From assembly GCF_902762735.1 (NCBI RefSeq), contig NZ_CACWPP010000002.1, positions 38,197 through 102,196 of the forward strand: a stretch of 64,000 nt of DNA, read 5' to 3'. A program made the position numbers and the translations under genes. Origin of the DNA: an uncultured Ruminococcus sp. (lineage in GTDB: Bacteria; Bacillota; Clostridia; Oscillospirales; Ruminococcaceae). The notes beneath the pieces were generated by a model. That model saw only the letters and a list, made by a program, of their open reading frames with translations, had not been told where the DNA came from and made no database searches. This document shows positions 36,025 through 44,554 of this stretch, one piece after another. Numbering within the stretch: the first letter of the stretch is position 1; each line of letters starts with the position of its first letter.

Positions 36025-36909
36025 TCAGAATGTTATCGCGTGACCCATACAGAACTCTATAAAACCTGCGATAAGCACCACACAGCCCAGCACGAACGTA
36101 TACAGCGCAAACACCTTGAACCTGTCTGTCTTTACCAGCCAGTTCACCAGCTTTATCGCAAGCACACCGACTGCCGCCGATACAGCAAAACCGACAAAGC
36201 AGTTTAAAAAGCCCACAGAACTATCGTTCACCACATTAGACTCTACGGAGTCCTTTAAATATTTGAATATCTCCATCAGACAGCTGAGGAGTATCACGGG
36301 TATGCCCAGTATGAAAGAATATTTCACCGAAGTCTCGCGTGAAAATCCCGAAAACAGTCCTGCCGAAATGGTCGAGCCCGACCTTGAAACGCCCGGAAGC
36401 AGTGCCACGCCCTGAAACAGTCCCACCGTAACGGAGTCCTTGTAGGTTATGTCGCCCGCTTTCTTTTCGCCTTTGGTGCATCTGTCAGACATGAACAGTA
36501 TAGCAGAGGTATACAGAAAGCAAAGCCCCTCCGCAATTATCGAGCCGTCCTCCGCTATCGACTCGAACCAGTCCTTGAAAACAGCGAACGGCGCAAGGCA
36601 GAAGCAGGATATTATTATCATAACTATCATGCGTCTTTCGGGGTTCATGTCTTTCAGCGTGAACTTTCTCCCGAAAATGTCCTTGATGATGATCCACAGT
36701 TCCTTAATAAGCGCCAGTATATCCCTGCGGAATGCTATGAACACCGCCACCAGCGTCCCCAGATGCAGTATCGCCGAAAACATCAGCGCACCCTCACCGC
36801 TGTTGCCTGTAAAATGCTGATAAAGCGAAAGGTGTCCCGAACTGGAAACAGGCAGAAACTCGGTAAGTCCCTGCAGAACTGCCTGTGTGATCACGTCAAA
36901 TAAACTCAT
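36025..36909 (-). CDS. uppP: undecaprenyl-diphosphatase
   Basis: A 294-residue polytopic membrane enzyme that dephosphorylates undecaprenyl diphosphate for cell-wall lipid carrier recycling. The two family motifs are present: GLTEFLPVSSSGHL near the N-terminus and PGVSRSGSTISAGL in the middle. About eight transmembrane helices are expected. GGAGG precedes the ATG at 36909. It lies 13 bases after tepA and is probably cotranscribed. High activity of this family is linked to bacitracin tolerance. Confidence 0.93.
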   Translation of the reverse strand: MSLFDVITQAVLQGLTEFLPVSSSGHLSLYQHFTGNSGEGALMFSAILHLGTLVAVFIAFRRDILALIKELWIIIKDIFGRKFTLKDMNPERRMIVMIIISCFCLAPFAVFKDWFESIAEDGSIIAEGLCFLYTSAILFMSDRCTKGEKKAGDITYKDSVTVGLFQGVALLPGVSRSGSTISAGLFSGFSRETSVKYSFILGIPVILLSCLMEIFKYLKDSVESNVVNDSSVGFLNCFVGFAVSAAVGVLAIKLVNWLVKTDRFKVFALYTFVLGCVVLIAGFIEFCMGHAITF

Positions 36910-36922
36910 TTTATCCTCCATA

Positions 36923-37612
36923 CTACTCGCCGTCACTGCGGCTTTTATCTATAAGTCCGTAAAGGCAGGAAATGGCATCAGCCAGCCCGCCCGAACTGTC
37001 AATAAGACCTTCTTTTACCGCTTCTTCGCCCTCCAGCACCGTGCCTATATCCGTCATCAGCTCACCCGTTGACATCATAAGCTCACGGAAGCGCTCGGGC
37101 TTTATCGAAGAATTGCTGCACACAAAACTTACTATCCGTTCCTGCATTCTGTAAAAGTAGGACATCGTCTGCGGCACGCCTATCACCGTCCCGTTCAGCC
37201 TGACAGGGTGGATGGTCATAGTCGCCGTCGGCGCTATGAATGACCTGTCCGCGCAGACAGCCAGCGGCACGCCTATCGAATGACCGCCGCCCACCACCAG
37301 CGAGACCGTAGGCGTACTCATGCCCGCAATAAGTTCGGCTATGGCAAGCCCCGCCTCCACATCGCCGCCCACCGTGTTCAGCACTATCAGCAGACCTTCT
37401 ATGGCGCTGTCCTGTTCAACAGCCACCAGCGCAGGTATGATATGCTCATACTTAGTCGTCTTGTCGGAGGGCGGCAGTATATAATGCCCCTCGACCTGCC
37501 CGATGATATTCAGGCAGTGTATCAGATGACCGTTCCCCGATAGAGTTATACTGCCAAGATCGGTCTCCTGTCTTTCAGCATCGTTCATGCACCCTTTAGT
37601 TTCGCATTCCAT
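36923..37612 (-). CDS. tepA: ClpP-class serine protease, TepA-like
   Basis: A 229-residue crotonase/ClpP-fold protein. The oxyanion segment is [19 protein letters not shown] and the catalytic region is [17 protein letters not shown], with Ser in GGHSIG and a His in MTIHPVR. B. subtilis TepA was proposed to cleave signal peptides or help secretion. It lies in the conserved tepA ... ftsK/spoIIIE neighbourhood. GGGAGG lies before the ATG. Confidence 0.87.
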   Translation of the reverse strand: MECETKGCMNDAERQETDLGSITLSGNGHLIHCLNIIGQVEGHYILPPSDKTTKYEHIIPALVAVEQDSAIEGLLIVLNTVGGDVEAGLAIAELIAGMSTPTVSLVVGGGHSIGVPLAVCADRSFIAPTATMTIHPVRLNGTVIGVPQTMSYFYRMQERIVSFVCSNSSIKPERFRELMMSTGELMTDIGTVLEGEEAVKEGLIDSSGGLADAISCLYGLIDKSRSDGE

Positions 37613-37786
37613 AAAAATACCTCCCGCAAAAGCTCGTTAAGATATTTTACGCATCAAATGCAAAACTATTCAGTACACAACTATACTTATATATCATAGC
37701 ACTAAAAAACGTACTTGTCAATAATTAATATTTACCAAAAAAAGAAATTTTGCAGGAAAAACTGCAATTTCCTGCAAAATTATCAT

Positions 37787-38923
37787 CTATCTCACATATT
37801 CTGCTGAAAGCACCTGATCCACCCACTTGACAAGGCTTACAAAACTTTCCTTGTCGAGAATGGAGAAATACTTATTATTTGTCTGCTGTTCACCAGAAGC
37901 CGTGTGGTCAGTCAGGCAGTATCCGTCAGCGGAGATGGTCATAGTTGCAGCATCGTCCGTGCCGAAGCCCACTTCCAGCTGGATATAATCAAGGCTCTCG
38001 TCCTTGCTGGGGCTTTTCACCGAATTCGTTTCGCCAAAACTCTCCAACAGCTTCGTAAGCTCGGTATAATCATCGTGGTCGAGTATATAGCATTCACCGT
38101 ATCCGCTCCCGACTTTCAGCCTGACATACCCGTAAGCGCCGTTATAAATAGTATAGTTATAAAAACGGTCAAAGCAGATATAATAGAACTCGCCGTTTTT
38201 TTCCGCCCTGTAATATGCATTGTACGGTCTCAGCGTGTTGATCGACTGCGCAGTTACCGCTTCTATCTTGTCCCAGTCAAAGTAAGCAGTGCCCTCACCC
38301 ACAGTCTCATTTTCGGACAGCTTCAGGTTCTGCACATTATAGTTTTCCTCGCGGTCATCTTCCTTTGTTTCGTTATACCTCATTTCCTGTTCGATACTGA
38401 TCTTATCCTCCTTGAATTCGGGCGGCTCTATCATGCTGACCATGCCCATGCCGTTGAAAGTCATGTAATCATCGGGCGCATTGAGTTCCCTGTCGCGCGA
38501 AAGCACCAGCATCCCCTGACTGCACGGCGCTATCGCCGTATACGTATCAGCATCGACCACCACCCTGCCGTCAGAGTCCAGCAGTCCCACGTACTTCCCT
38601 TCCCTGAAAACGTAAAGCGTATTTCCGATCATCTCCGTACACGTATATCCCTCAAAAGGCTGTTCAACGACCGCCTTCATATGGTCGGCAGCCGCAAAGC
38701 TGACATAAACGGGACTGCTCAGCACATCAGGCTGTTTTATATCATTCAGAAATTCTGGGAATTTATAGCTTTTCAGCTCCACCACATCAGGCACAGCCTT
38801 AGTCTCCTTGCCTGAGGAAGTGGTGTTCGTGCCGCTGTCATTTCCCGTATCCTGAGAACACCCGAAAAGTGTCAGACCCATAACAACAGTCACCAGCGCA
38901 GCTGCCATTCTTTTTGCTCTCAT
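37787..38923 (-). CDS. predicted lipoprotein, unknown function
   Basis: A 378-residue exported protein. The N-terminus is a lipoprotein signal: basic start, hydrophobic core and lipobox LFGCS, with Cys at residue 22. A Ser/Thr/Gly-rich spacer follows. One WG-repeat-like unit is seen (YVGLLDSDGRVVVDADTY). The rest is beta-rich and rich in tyrosine. I do not recognise the family. AAGGAGA precedes the ATG. It is monocistronic. Confidence 0.8.
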   Translation of the reverse strand: MRAKRMAAALVTVVMGLTLFGCSQDTGNDSGTNTTSSGKETKAVPDVVELKSYKFPEFLNDIKQPDVLSSPVYVSFAAADHMKAVVEQPFEGYTCTEMIGNTLYVFREGKYVGLLDSDGRVVVDADTYTAIAPCSQGMLVLSRDRELNAPDDYMTFNGMGMVSMIEPPEFKEDKISIEQEMRYNETKEDDREENYNVQNLKLSENETVGEGTAYFDWDKIEAVTAQSINTLRPYNAYYRAEKNGEFYYICFDRFYNYTIYNGAYGYVRLKVGSGYGECYILDHDDYTELTKLLESFGETNSVKSPSKDESLDYIQLEVGFGTDDAATMTISADGYCLTDHTASGEQQTNNKYFSILDKESFVSLVKWVDQVLSAEYVR

Positions 38924-39265
38924 TTATACTCTCCTTAAAATATCCCCGCGCACGGCTTGTACCGCCCATGATGATGCGCGGCACACACAGTCCGTTCGGG
39001 ATAAAAATACACGGCAAACGCCGCTATTCAATTTCTATTATAATATAATGCCGACATTTTTTCAAGGGGTTTTCAGCAAAAAGTTTTCTTAAAGTCAAGT
39101 CTTGTTATAAATGTTACAGATGTGTTAAAAGTTTTCTAAGGTGTTTACAAACACAAAAATATGTGGTATAATATACAGGTGTTCGTGTGGAACGTTTTCA
39201 CATAGCACCACGCTAAATCATCACAACTTAGCTATTCTGCTTAACAGCAAGGAGGACATTAACAA
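38924..39265. other. 342-bp divergent spacer between lipoprotein gene and purA
   Basis: Contains the purA promoter and a ~95-nt purA leader. A dyad GTGTGGAACG...CATAGCACCACG lies in the leader around 39184-39214, but no known riboswitch core was recognised. Confidence 0.5.
39144..39172 (+). promoter_or_regulatory. promoter of purA
   Basis: TTTACA (39144-39149), a 17-bp spacer and TATAAT (39167-39172), preceded by A+T-rich sequence. Confidence 0.75.
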
Positions 39266-40558
39266 ATGGTAAGAGCAATTGTTGGCGCAAACTGGGGCGA
39301 CGAAGGTAAGGGCAAGCTCACAGATATGATGGCGCAGGAGTCTGATATAGTCATCAGATTTCAGGGCGGCGCAAATGCAGGTCACACCATACATAACCAC
39401 TATGGCAGGTTTGCACTTCACACTCTCCCCTCGGGCATATTTTACGATCACACAACAAATATCATCGGCAACGGCGTAGCTTTCGATATACCCAAATTCT
39501 TCAAAGAGCTGAACGAGGTAACTTCTCAGGGTGTGCCGATGCCCAAACTGCTCATTTCTGACAGAGTGCAGATGATAATGCCCTACCATGTTGATTTTGA
39601 TAAATTCGAGGAAGAAAGACTGGGCAAGGCTAGTTTCGGTTCAACAAAGTCGGGCATAGCACCTTTCTATTCCGACAAGTATGCGAAGATAGGCTTCCAG
39701 GTGCAGGAACTTTTTGACGAAGAAGCGCTGAAAGTCAAGATACACAGAGTTTGCGAGCAGAAGAACATTCTGCTGAAATACCTCTACAACAAGCCCGCCA
39801 TAGATGAAGATCAGCTGTTTGAGACACTGATGGGTTACAGAAAGATGGTCGAGCCTTATGTATGCGATGTTTCCGCTTATCTGTGGAACGCTATCAAGGA
39901 AGGCAAGAACATTCTGCTGGAAGGTCAGCTGGGTTCACTGAAAGACCCCGATCACGGCATTTACCCGATGGTGACTTCTTCCTCCACTCTGGCGGCTTAC
40001 GGCGCTATCGGCGCAGGTATACCTCCTTATGAGATCAAGAAGATAGTTACTGTCTGCAAGGCATACTCTTCCGCAGTAGGCGCAGGCGCATTCGTTTCCG
40101 AGATATTCGGCGATGAGGCTGAGGAACTGAGAAAGCGCGGCGGTGACAAGGGCGAGTACGGCGCTACCACAGGCAGACCGAGAAGAATGGGCTGGTTCGA
40201 CTGCGTTGCATCGAAGTACGGCTGCCGCATTCAGGGCACTACCGATGTGGCTTTCACTGTTGTTGACGCACTGGGCTATCTCGAAAAGATACCCGTATGT
40301 GTCGGATATGAGATCGACGGCGAAGTTACCACTGACTTCCCCACCACTCAGAAGCTGGAAAAGGCTAAGCCTGTTCTGGAAGTTCTGGACGGCTGGCACT
40401 GCGACATCAAGGGTATCCGCAAGTATGAGGAACTTCCCGAGAACTGCCGCAAGTACATCGAGTTCGTTGAAGATAAGATCGGCTTCCCTATCACTATGGT
40501 ATCGAACGGTCCTAAGAGAGAAGATATTATCTTCAGAGAGAGCAAGCTGAGCAAGTAA
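39266..40558 (+). CDS. purA: adenylosuccinate synthetase
   Basis: A 430-residue enzyme making adenylosuccinate from IMP, aspartate and GTP, the first committed step to AMP. Signature motifs are NWGDEGKGKLTDMMA at residues ~8-22, QGGANAGHTIHN and TTTGRPRRMGWFDCVA. The length is standard. AAGGAGGA precedes the ATG. Codon use in the second half is biased toward the high-expression set. It is monocistronic and is followed by two strong hairpins. Confidence 0.96.
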   Translation: MVRAIVGANWGDEGKGKLTDMMAQESDIVIRFQGGANAGHTIHNHYGRFALHTLPSGIFYDHTTNIIGNGVAFDIPKFFKELNEVTSQGVPMPKLLISDRVQMIMPYHVDFDKFEEERLGKASFGSTKSGIAPFYSDKYAKIGFQVQELFDEEALKVKIHRVCEQKNILLKYLYNKPAIDEDQLFETLMGYRKMVEPYVCDVSAYLWNAIKEGKNILLEGQLGSLKDPDHGIYPMVTSSSTLAAYGAIGAGIPPYEIKKIVTVCKAYSSAVGAGAFVSEIFGDEAEELRKRGGDKGEYGATTGRPRRMGWFDCVASKYGCRIQGTTDVAFTVVDALGYLEKIPVCVGYEIDGEVTTDFPTTQKLEKAKPVLEVLDGWHCDIKGIRKYEELPENCRKYIEFVEDKIGFPITMVSNGPKREDIIFRESKLSK

Positions 40559-40575
40559 ACAGTTTTTGAAAATAT

Positions 40576-40613
40576 TCCCTTTTGCCGTAAAAACGCGGCA
40601 AAAGGGATCTTTT
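40576..40613 (+). terminator. terminator after purA
   Basis: TCCCTTTTGCCG ... CGGCAAAAGGGA makes a 12-bp stem followed by TCTTTTAT. Confidence 0.9.
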
Positions 40614-40621
40614 ATGCACAC

Positions 40622-40659
40622 AAAAAGCGACCGTGTTTCTCACACGATCGCTTTTTTTG
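40622..40659. terminator. second, bidirectional terminator
   Basis: AAAAAGCGA(C)CGTG ... CACGATCGCTTTTTTT forms a long stem with T-runs on both sides. It can stop transcription from purA and from the converging XRE gene. Confidence 0.8.
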
Positions 40660-40707
40660 ATCGTTATTGTCGGATCTGCGTTTACATCGCGCTGCCGCAC
40701 GGAAGAT

Positions 40708-41472
40708 TCAGCGCTTTTTGTACATCACCAGTTCGGGGTCTTTGCCGTCCTTTTCGTAGGTGCAGACAAGGATAAACTCCATATTCGCCAGCACCCCGAA
40801 GAACCGCTCACCGCCGAACTCGCTTTCAAGCTGATCACCGAGATATGTGGCGTTCTCATCAAGAAATCTCACGGTATTCCCGTTGGGCAGTCTGTACGGC
40901 AGATCAACATAGCTCCCCACAAGAGCATTCAGCTTTTCCACCTTTGGCATGCCCTCTATATTCAGCGCGTTTATCTCGTCTGTCAGCGTCTGCTTGAATT
41001 TCTCGAACTCGCCGCCGTCAGAAAGCTCTTCATAGCGCTTCCAGTAGTCAAGCTGTGGCAAAACAGTTCGCAGATATTCTCTGACTTCCCTCTCAGGGTG
41101 TTCGTCACTGACCATATTCTTCACGCATATCTCGATCAGATCGTCCATATTGCTGTACATATGTTTCCCGTCGGCATAGCACCATTTGCAGTAGTCCCCG
41201 TTGGGCGTTCCGTCCTTCTCGCGGCTGATGATGCTTTCGTCAAGCGGCATGCCGCAGCACTGGCAGATCTGTTTTCGCGGTGCGCCCAGCAGTGTATTTA
41301 TGGACACATCGAACAGCTCCGAAAGCAGTTTCAGTGTCTCCGTGTTCGGGACTGTTTCGCCTGTCTCCCAGCGGCTGACAGCCTGCCTTGTGACAAAGAT
41401 GCGGTCAGCAAGTTCTCCCTGTGACATACCGTGCTTTATGCGCAGTTCCTGAATGATGTTTTTGGTTTCCAT
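40708..41472 (-). CDS. XRE-family regulator with zinc-ribbon domain
   Basis: A 254-residue protein. Residues ~1-65 are a helix-turn-helix (MSQGELADRIFVTRQAVSRWETGE). A zinc ribbon follows with QICQCCGMPLDES ... YCKWCYADG, the pattern of the putative zinc ribbon family PF12674. The C-terminal ~110 residues look beta-rich and unnamed. AGAGGTGA precedes the ATG. It may sense a metal, redox state or small ligand. Confidence 0.85.
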   Translation of the reverse strand: METKNIIQELRIKHGMSQGELADRIFVTRQAVSRWETGETVPNTETLKLLSELFDVSINTLLGAPRKQICQCCGMPLDESIISREKDGTPNGDYCKWCYADGKHMYSNMDDLIEICVKNMVSDEHPEREVREYLRTVLPQLDYWKRYEELSDGGEFEKFKQTLTDEINALNIEGMPKVEKLNALVGSYVDLPYRLPNGNTVRFLDENATYLGDQLESEFGGERFFGVLANMEFILVCTYEKDGKDPELVMYKKR

Positions 41473-41533
41473 ATTATCACCTCTTCTATATCATACCACA
41501 GATAAGACCGCTCTGCAAGCAACTGTCTGTTGC

Positions 41534-42124
41534 TTACGGGCTTATCTCCTGATACTGAAGCCCGCAGTCATCGCAGTACCACACCAGCCTGCCCGCGCGA
41601 AGCATCGGCAGTTCGATATTCACTTCCCATTCGGGGTACTGCCTGAACATCATTACACAGCTGTCACCAACATATGCCACAAATGAAATGTAGTTATCCT
41701 TCGTCATCTCGTGGTCTGCCGTGATATGCCATTCCCCGCCTATGTCCCTGACTTTAAGCATATCCGCTTCGTCAGCTGCTTTTGGCAGAAGGGCTGTCAG
41801 CTTGTTCCCACAGCAGGTAACAGCCGCATCGCTCGCCGCTGTTATGATATTTCCGCAGTCTTTGCAAACGTAAAATCTTATTTTTTTCATGTCACCGTTC
41901 TCCTTTGTGTTTTTTTCAGCCCCGCCGTCCAGCAGGACTTGTATATCAGTGCCAAAAACTTCCGCCAGCGCTGTCAGCAGTGAAATATCGGGACAGCCGC
42001 CCCCGCATTCCCACTTTGAAACAGCCTTGTCGCTGACATGCAGCATATCTGCCAGCTGTTTCTGTGTAAGACCTTTTTCACCGCGCAGCTTTTTTATGAG
42101 CGCTCCTGTTTTTACCTGATCCAT
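41534..42124 (-). CDS. XRE regulator fused to desulfoferrodoxin-like domain
   Basis: A 196-residue protein. Residues ~1-65 are a helix-turn-helix (LTQKQLADMLHVSDKAVSKWE). Residues ~80-196 resemble the iron proteins desulforedoxin and superoxide reductase: YVCKDCGNIITA and a CCGNKL pair, then ITADHEMTKDNYISFVAYV, with a histidine placed as in neelaredoxin, and LVWYCDDCGL near the end. This may be an iron- or superoxide-responsive regulator; iron binding is an inference. GAGAGGTGAG precedes the ATG at 42124. Confidence 0.8.
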   Translation of the reverse strand: MDQVKTGALIKKLRGEKGLTQKQLADMLHVSDKAVSKWECGGGCPDISLLTALAEVFGTDIQVLLDGGAEKNTKENGDMKKIRFYVCKDCGNIITAASDAAVTCCGNKLTALLPKAADEADMLKVRDIGGEWHITADHEMTKDNYISFVAYVGDSCVMMFRQYPEWEVNIELPMLRAGRLVWYCDDCGLQYQEISP

Positions 42125-42202
42125 ACTTCTCACCTCTCTTTGAGACTATTATAACCGAGATGCATCCGCAAGTCAATCTACTCTCGGTAGACACACAAAA
42201 TA

Positions 42203-42236
42203 AGACCTGCCGTTTGCCGACAGGTCTTTCGTGATA
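42203..42236 (-). terminator. terminator candidate downstream of the TPR gene
   Basis: AGACCTGCCG...CGACAGGTCT with TTATTTTG on the minus strand. It lies 195 bases beyond the TPR gene stop; the spacer holds a decayed copy of that gene's end. Confidence 0.6.
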
Positions 42237-42336
42237 TTTATGCTGATATGTGCGGGTCTTTCGCGGTACACCTCATCATCGCCCGCGTAAAGACCGTCAG
42301 TGAAAGAGCCGCTCTCTGTTCACCGCCGTACCGATG

Positions 42337-42399
42337 TTATAAAACAGCCCGTCTGAGGTACGCCTCCGCATCAACACAAGCGCTCAATTCCCGAAAGCA
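42337..42399 (-). pseudogene. decayed copy of the TPR gene's 3' part
   Basis: Read on the minus strand it gives FRELSACVDAEAYLRRAVL and a stop. This aligns with CSYELGKEDAAEYLMRAYML in the intact TPR protein next to it (shared E-L ... D-A-x-x-YL-R-A). No start or ribosome site is present. Confidence 0.45.
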
Positions 42400-42430
42400 C
42401 GTATCCAATAACAGCGAAGATCAGGATATA

Positions 42431-42841
42431 TCATATCAGATGCCTGATAAGCTCAAAATACTTTTCATCATCGCATTCAAAGATCTCTTCTCCTGCAAGC
42501 ATATACGCACGCATAAGATATTCCGCCGCATCTTCTTTTCCCAATTCATATGAACACTGCCCTAAGCGAAGCATTACAAATGGATCCGTATAACCTTCAC
42601 CCGTAATATTTGATCTTGCTTCACACAAGTACGGATATGCTTTATCATATTCTCCCAGCATGAACAAAGCATCAGCAACAGACGTTTGGAACCACACTGC
42701 TTCACTTTGAGCATTGAGCGGTTTATCCAGCAATTCCAATCCTTCCTGCCATTTCCTGATAGCCTGAGAATATTCGCCTTCATCAAACAGCTTGTTTCCT
42801 TCTTCGGCATATTCATCAATGCTTTTCTTTTCGGTAAACAT
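42431..42841 (-). CDS. tetratricopeptide repeat protein
   Basis: A 136-residue helical protein with about three TPR-like units: YAEEGNKLFDEGEYSQAIRKW, WFQTSVADALFMLGEYDKAYPYL and LGQCSYELGKEDAAEYLMRAYM. The end of the protein (EIFECDDEKYFELIRHLI) is like small TPR proteins sometimes found beside polymorphic toxins. No toxin gene is seen here. GAAGG lies 12 nt before the ATG. A decayed partial copy lies downstream. Confidence 0.75.
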   Translation of the reverse strand: MFTEKKSIDEYAEEGNKLFDEGEYSQAIRKWQEGLELLDKPLNAQSEAVWFQTSVADALFMLGEYDKAYPYLCEARSNITGEGYTDPFVMLRLGQCSYELGKEDAAEYLMRAYMLAGEEIFECDDEKYFELIRHLI

Positions 42842-42980
42842 TTCCGTATTGTGACCTTCTTTCTATAAAAACGATACGCCGCACCCAAATTTTCTGCGTG
42901 TCACTTCTCTGTTTCGGCATAATTTAACTGATGATAAAAACAGCTTCCTGTCAAAGCAAAGTTCACGCTTTTAACGACAG

Positions 42981-43168
42981 CCTACATATCAGCCTTGTTT
43001 TTGCCCATAAGCCGAACTGTCTCCCGAAGTGTCGGCGGAGCAAGCTGACTTGGATAGCGTGAGACCGCCACAGCTGCGCAGGCACTTGCAAAACGCACCG
43101 TTTCCTCATCGCTCATGCCGTTTGCAAGGGCATAAATTTCCTGACAGGCTCACCGCGCCTGCTTTTGA
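42981..43168 (-). pseudogene. duplicated 3' end of the PfkB kinase gene
   Basis: Bases 42981-43132 repeat 43175-43326 with few changes (offset 194 bp), covering the last ~50 codons of the kinase. The copy then jumps to sequence matching about 43393-43422 of the gene, so it has a ~67-bp internal deletion. It has no start and lies directly behind the intact gene in the same orientation. Confidence 0.85.
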
Positions 43169-43175
43169 CAACAGC

Positions 43176-44090
43176 CTACATATCAGCCTTGTTTTTGCCC
43201 ATAAGCTGAACTGTCTCCCGAAGTGTCGGCGGAGCAAGCTGACTTGGATAGCGTGAGACCGCCACAGCTGCGCAGGCACTTGCGAAACGCACCGTTTCCT
43301 CATCGCTCATGCCGTTTGTAAGGGCATAAGTACAGCCCGCCTTGAAAGTATCTCCCGCCCCAAGAGTGCTTGCGGCCTTGACCTTAAAGGGCGTAAATTT
43401 CCTGACAGGCTCACCGCGCCTGCCGTAGAAAAACTCACCGCCGCCGTTTGTGATGATAGTCAGCCCGCCTGAGTTTTCGGCATAAAACGGGAACATCTCG
43501 GCGCGTGTGACATCACCGTAGTGCATGCCGAGCGCTTCGCCCGATATTACCGTCACTGCGGCGTGCCTGTGTATGTAACTGTCATACTTGCAGTCGATAG
43601 TAACATAAGGCTTGCCATGACTGACACACAGCTCGGCACAGCGCTGTGAATCTTCCCCGAAACAATCATCTATCGCAGCAGTATCGCACCATATGACATC
43701 TCTCTCCTTCGGCTCGTTCCAGTGTTTCGCGCCGCCGCTGTAAAAGTCACCGAAAAAATGCCCGAACCGCCCCAGCGGGGTCCTGACATCTCCCGAAATA
43801 AGGATATGATCCTCCAGTCCCTCAAAACTCTCATCAAAAGTCAGCGAGCCGAGATCAACGCTTTTGCCGCTGTAAAAATCGCGGGTAAGCTCTGTCATGC
43901 TCCTGCCGATGTGAGTGCCGTCTATCCTGACGTCAGCCCCCAGCGATGAAAGCACGTTAGCACAAGTCCCCGTTTCACCGCCGATGAACCTTGCGCTGTC
44001 CTGTATTTCGGTATATTCATCGGGCTTCGGGAACTCGTTTATCCTAAAGCTGTTCGAGACACATATCATGCCGTATAGATATATTTTCAT
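43176..44090 (-). CDS. PfkB family carbohydrate kinase
   Basis: A 304-residue ribokinase-like sugar kinase. Near the N-terminus are GGETGTCANVLSSLGADV, the substrate-binding glycine pair region. Near the C-terminus lies the catalytic ASTLGAGDTFKAG with the general-base aspartate in GAGD. A sugar or nucleoside is the expected substrate, but which one is not readable. The ATG at 44090 was preferred because GGGGGA lies 7 nt upstream. Its 3' end is duplicated downstream. Confidence 0.88.
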   Translation of the reverse strand: MKIYLYGMICVSNSFRINEFPKPDEYTEIQDSARFIGGETGTCANVLSSLGADVRIDGTHIGRSMTELTRDFYSGKSVDLGSLTFDESFEGLEDHILISGDVRTPLGRFGHFFGDFYSGGAKHWNEPKERDVIWCDTAAIDDCFGEDSQRCAELCVSHGKPYVTIDCKYDSYIHRHAAVTVISGEALGMHYGDVTRAEMFPFYAENSGGLTIITNGGGEFFYGRRGEPVRKFTPFKVKAASTLGAGDTFKAGCTYALTNGMSDEETVRFASACAAVAVSRYPSQLAPPTLRETVQLMGKNKADM

Positions 44091-44122
44091 CTGCATTCCC
44101 CCATTCTTATACTGTCCGTTTT

Positions 44123-44509
44123 TCAGTACAAAACATCGTCCGTTTCCCACAGCGGCACAAATATGGAAAAATCAGACACGAACTCAGCAAGCATCTCCTG
44201 AAGCGCAGAGATACCTTTTATATCGCCCTCGTCCCTCAGCACTATGACATCATTATCATTTACCTGCAAACCGTTTGTGCTGTATTCTGCGGGGTATTCA
44301 CAGTCCCTCAGGTGAAAAAGGACAGTCTCCGTCTTGGCGCTGTCAAGTAACTTGTCGGGAGATGACACATTTCCGCTGTCATTGATAATGTACGGAAAAA
44401 CTGCCACAAATCTGCGGTCGCCCTCGCGCGTAGCGGGAAGTTCGGCACAAAGCACCGTGCCTGTTATCAGGTCATTTATCTGTTTCTGTCCAAAGCTCAT
44501 GCATGTCAC
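44123..44509 (-). CDS. hypothetical protein between kinase and phosphoesterase
   Basis: A 128-residue protein without signal peptide or membrane helix, beta-rich in the middle (LPATREGDRRFVAVFPYIIN). I do not recognise it. The start has only a weak ribosome site (GAAAG), so 44509 or 44500 are both possible. It lies 45 bases after the phosphoesterase gene and 32 before the kinase start, so all three may be cotranscribed. Confidence 0.55.
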   Translation of the reverse strand: MTCMSFGQKQINDLITGTVLCAELPATREGDRRFVAVFPYIINDSGNVSSPDKLLDSAKTETVLFHLRDCEYPAEYSTNGLQVNDNDVIVLRDEGDIKGISALQEMLAEFVSDFSIFVPLWETDDVLY

Positions 44510-44554
44510 ACTTTCTGTTTTTCTCGTATGGTCAGACCCCCGAAATGCCGCAGA

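Noticed and set aside
39173-39265. Possible purine riboswitch before purA
   Set aside because: A small dyad exists, but the three-way junction core of purine riboswitches was not recognised.
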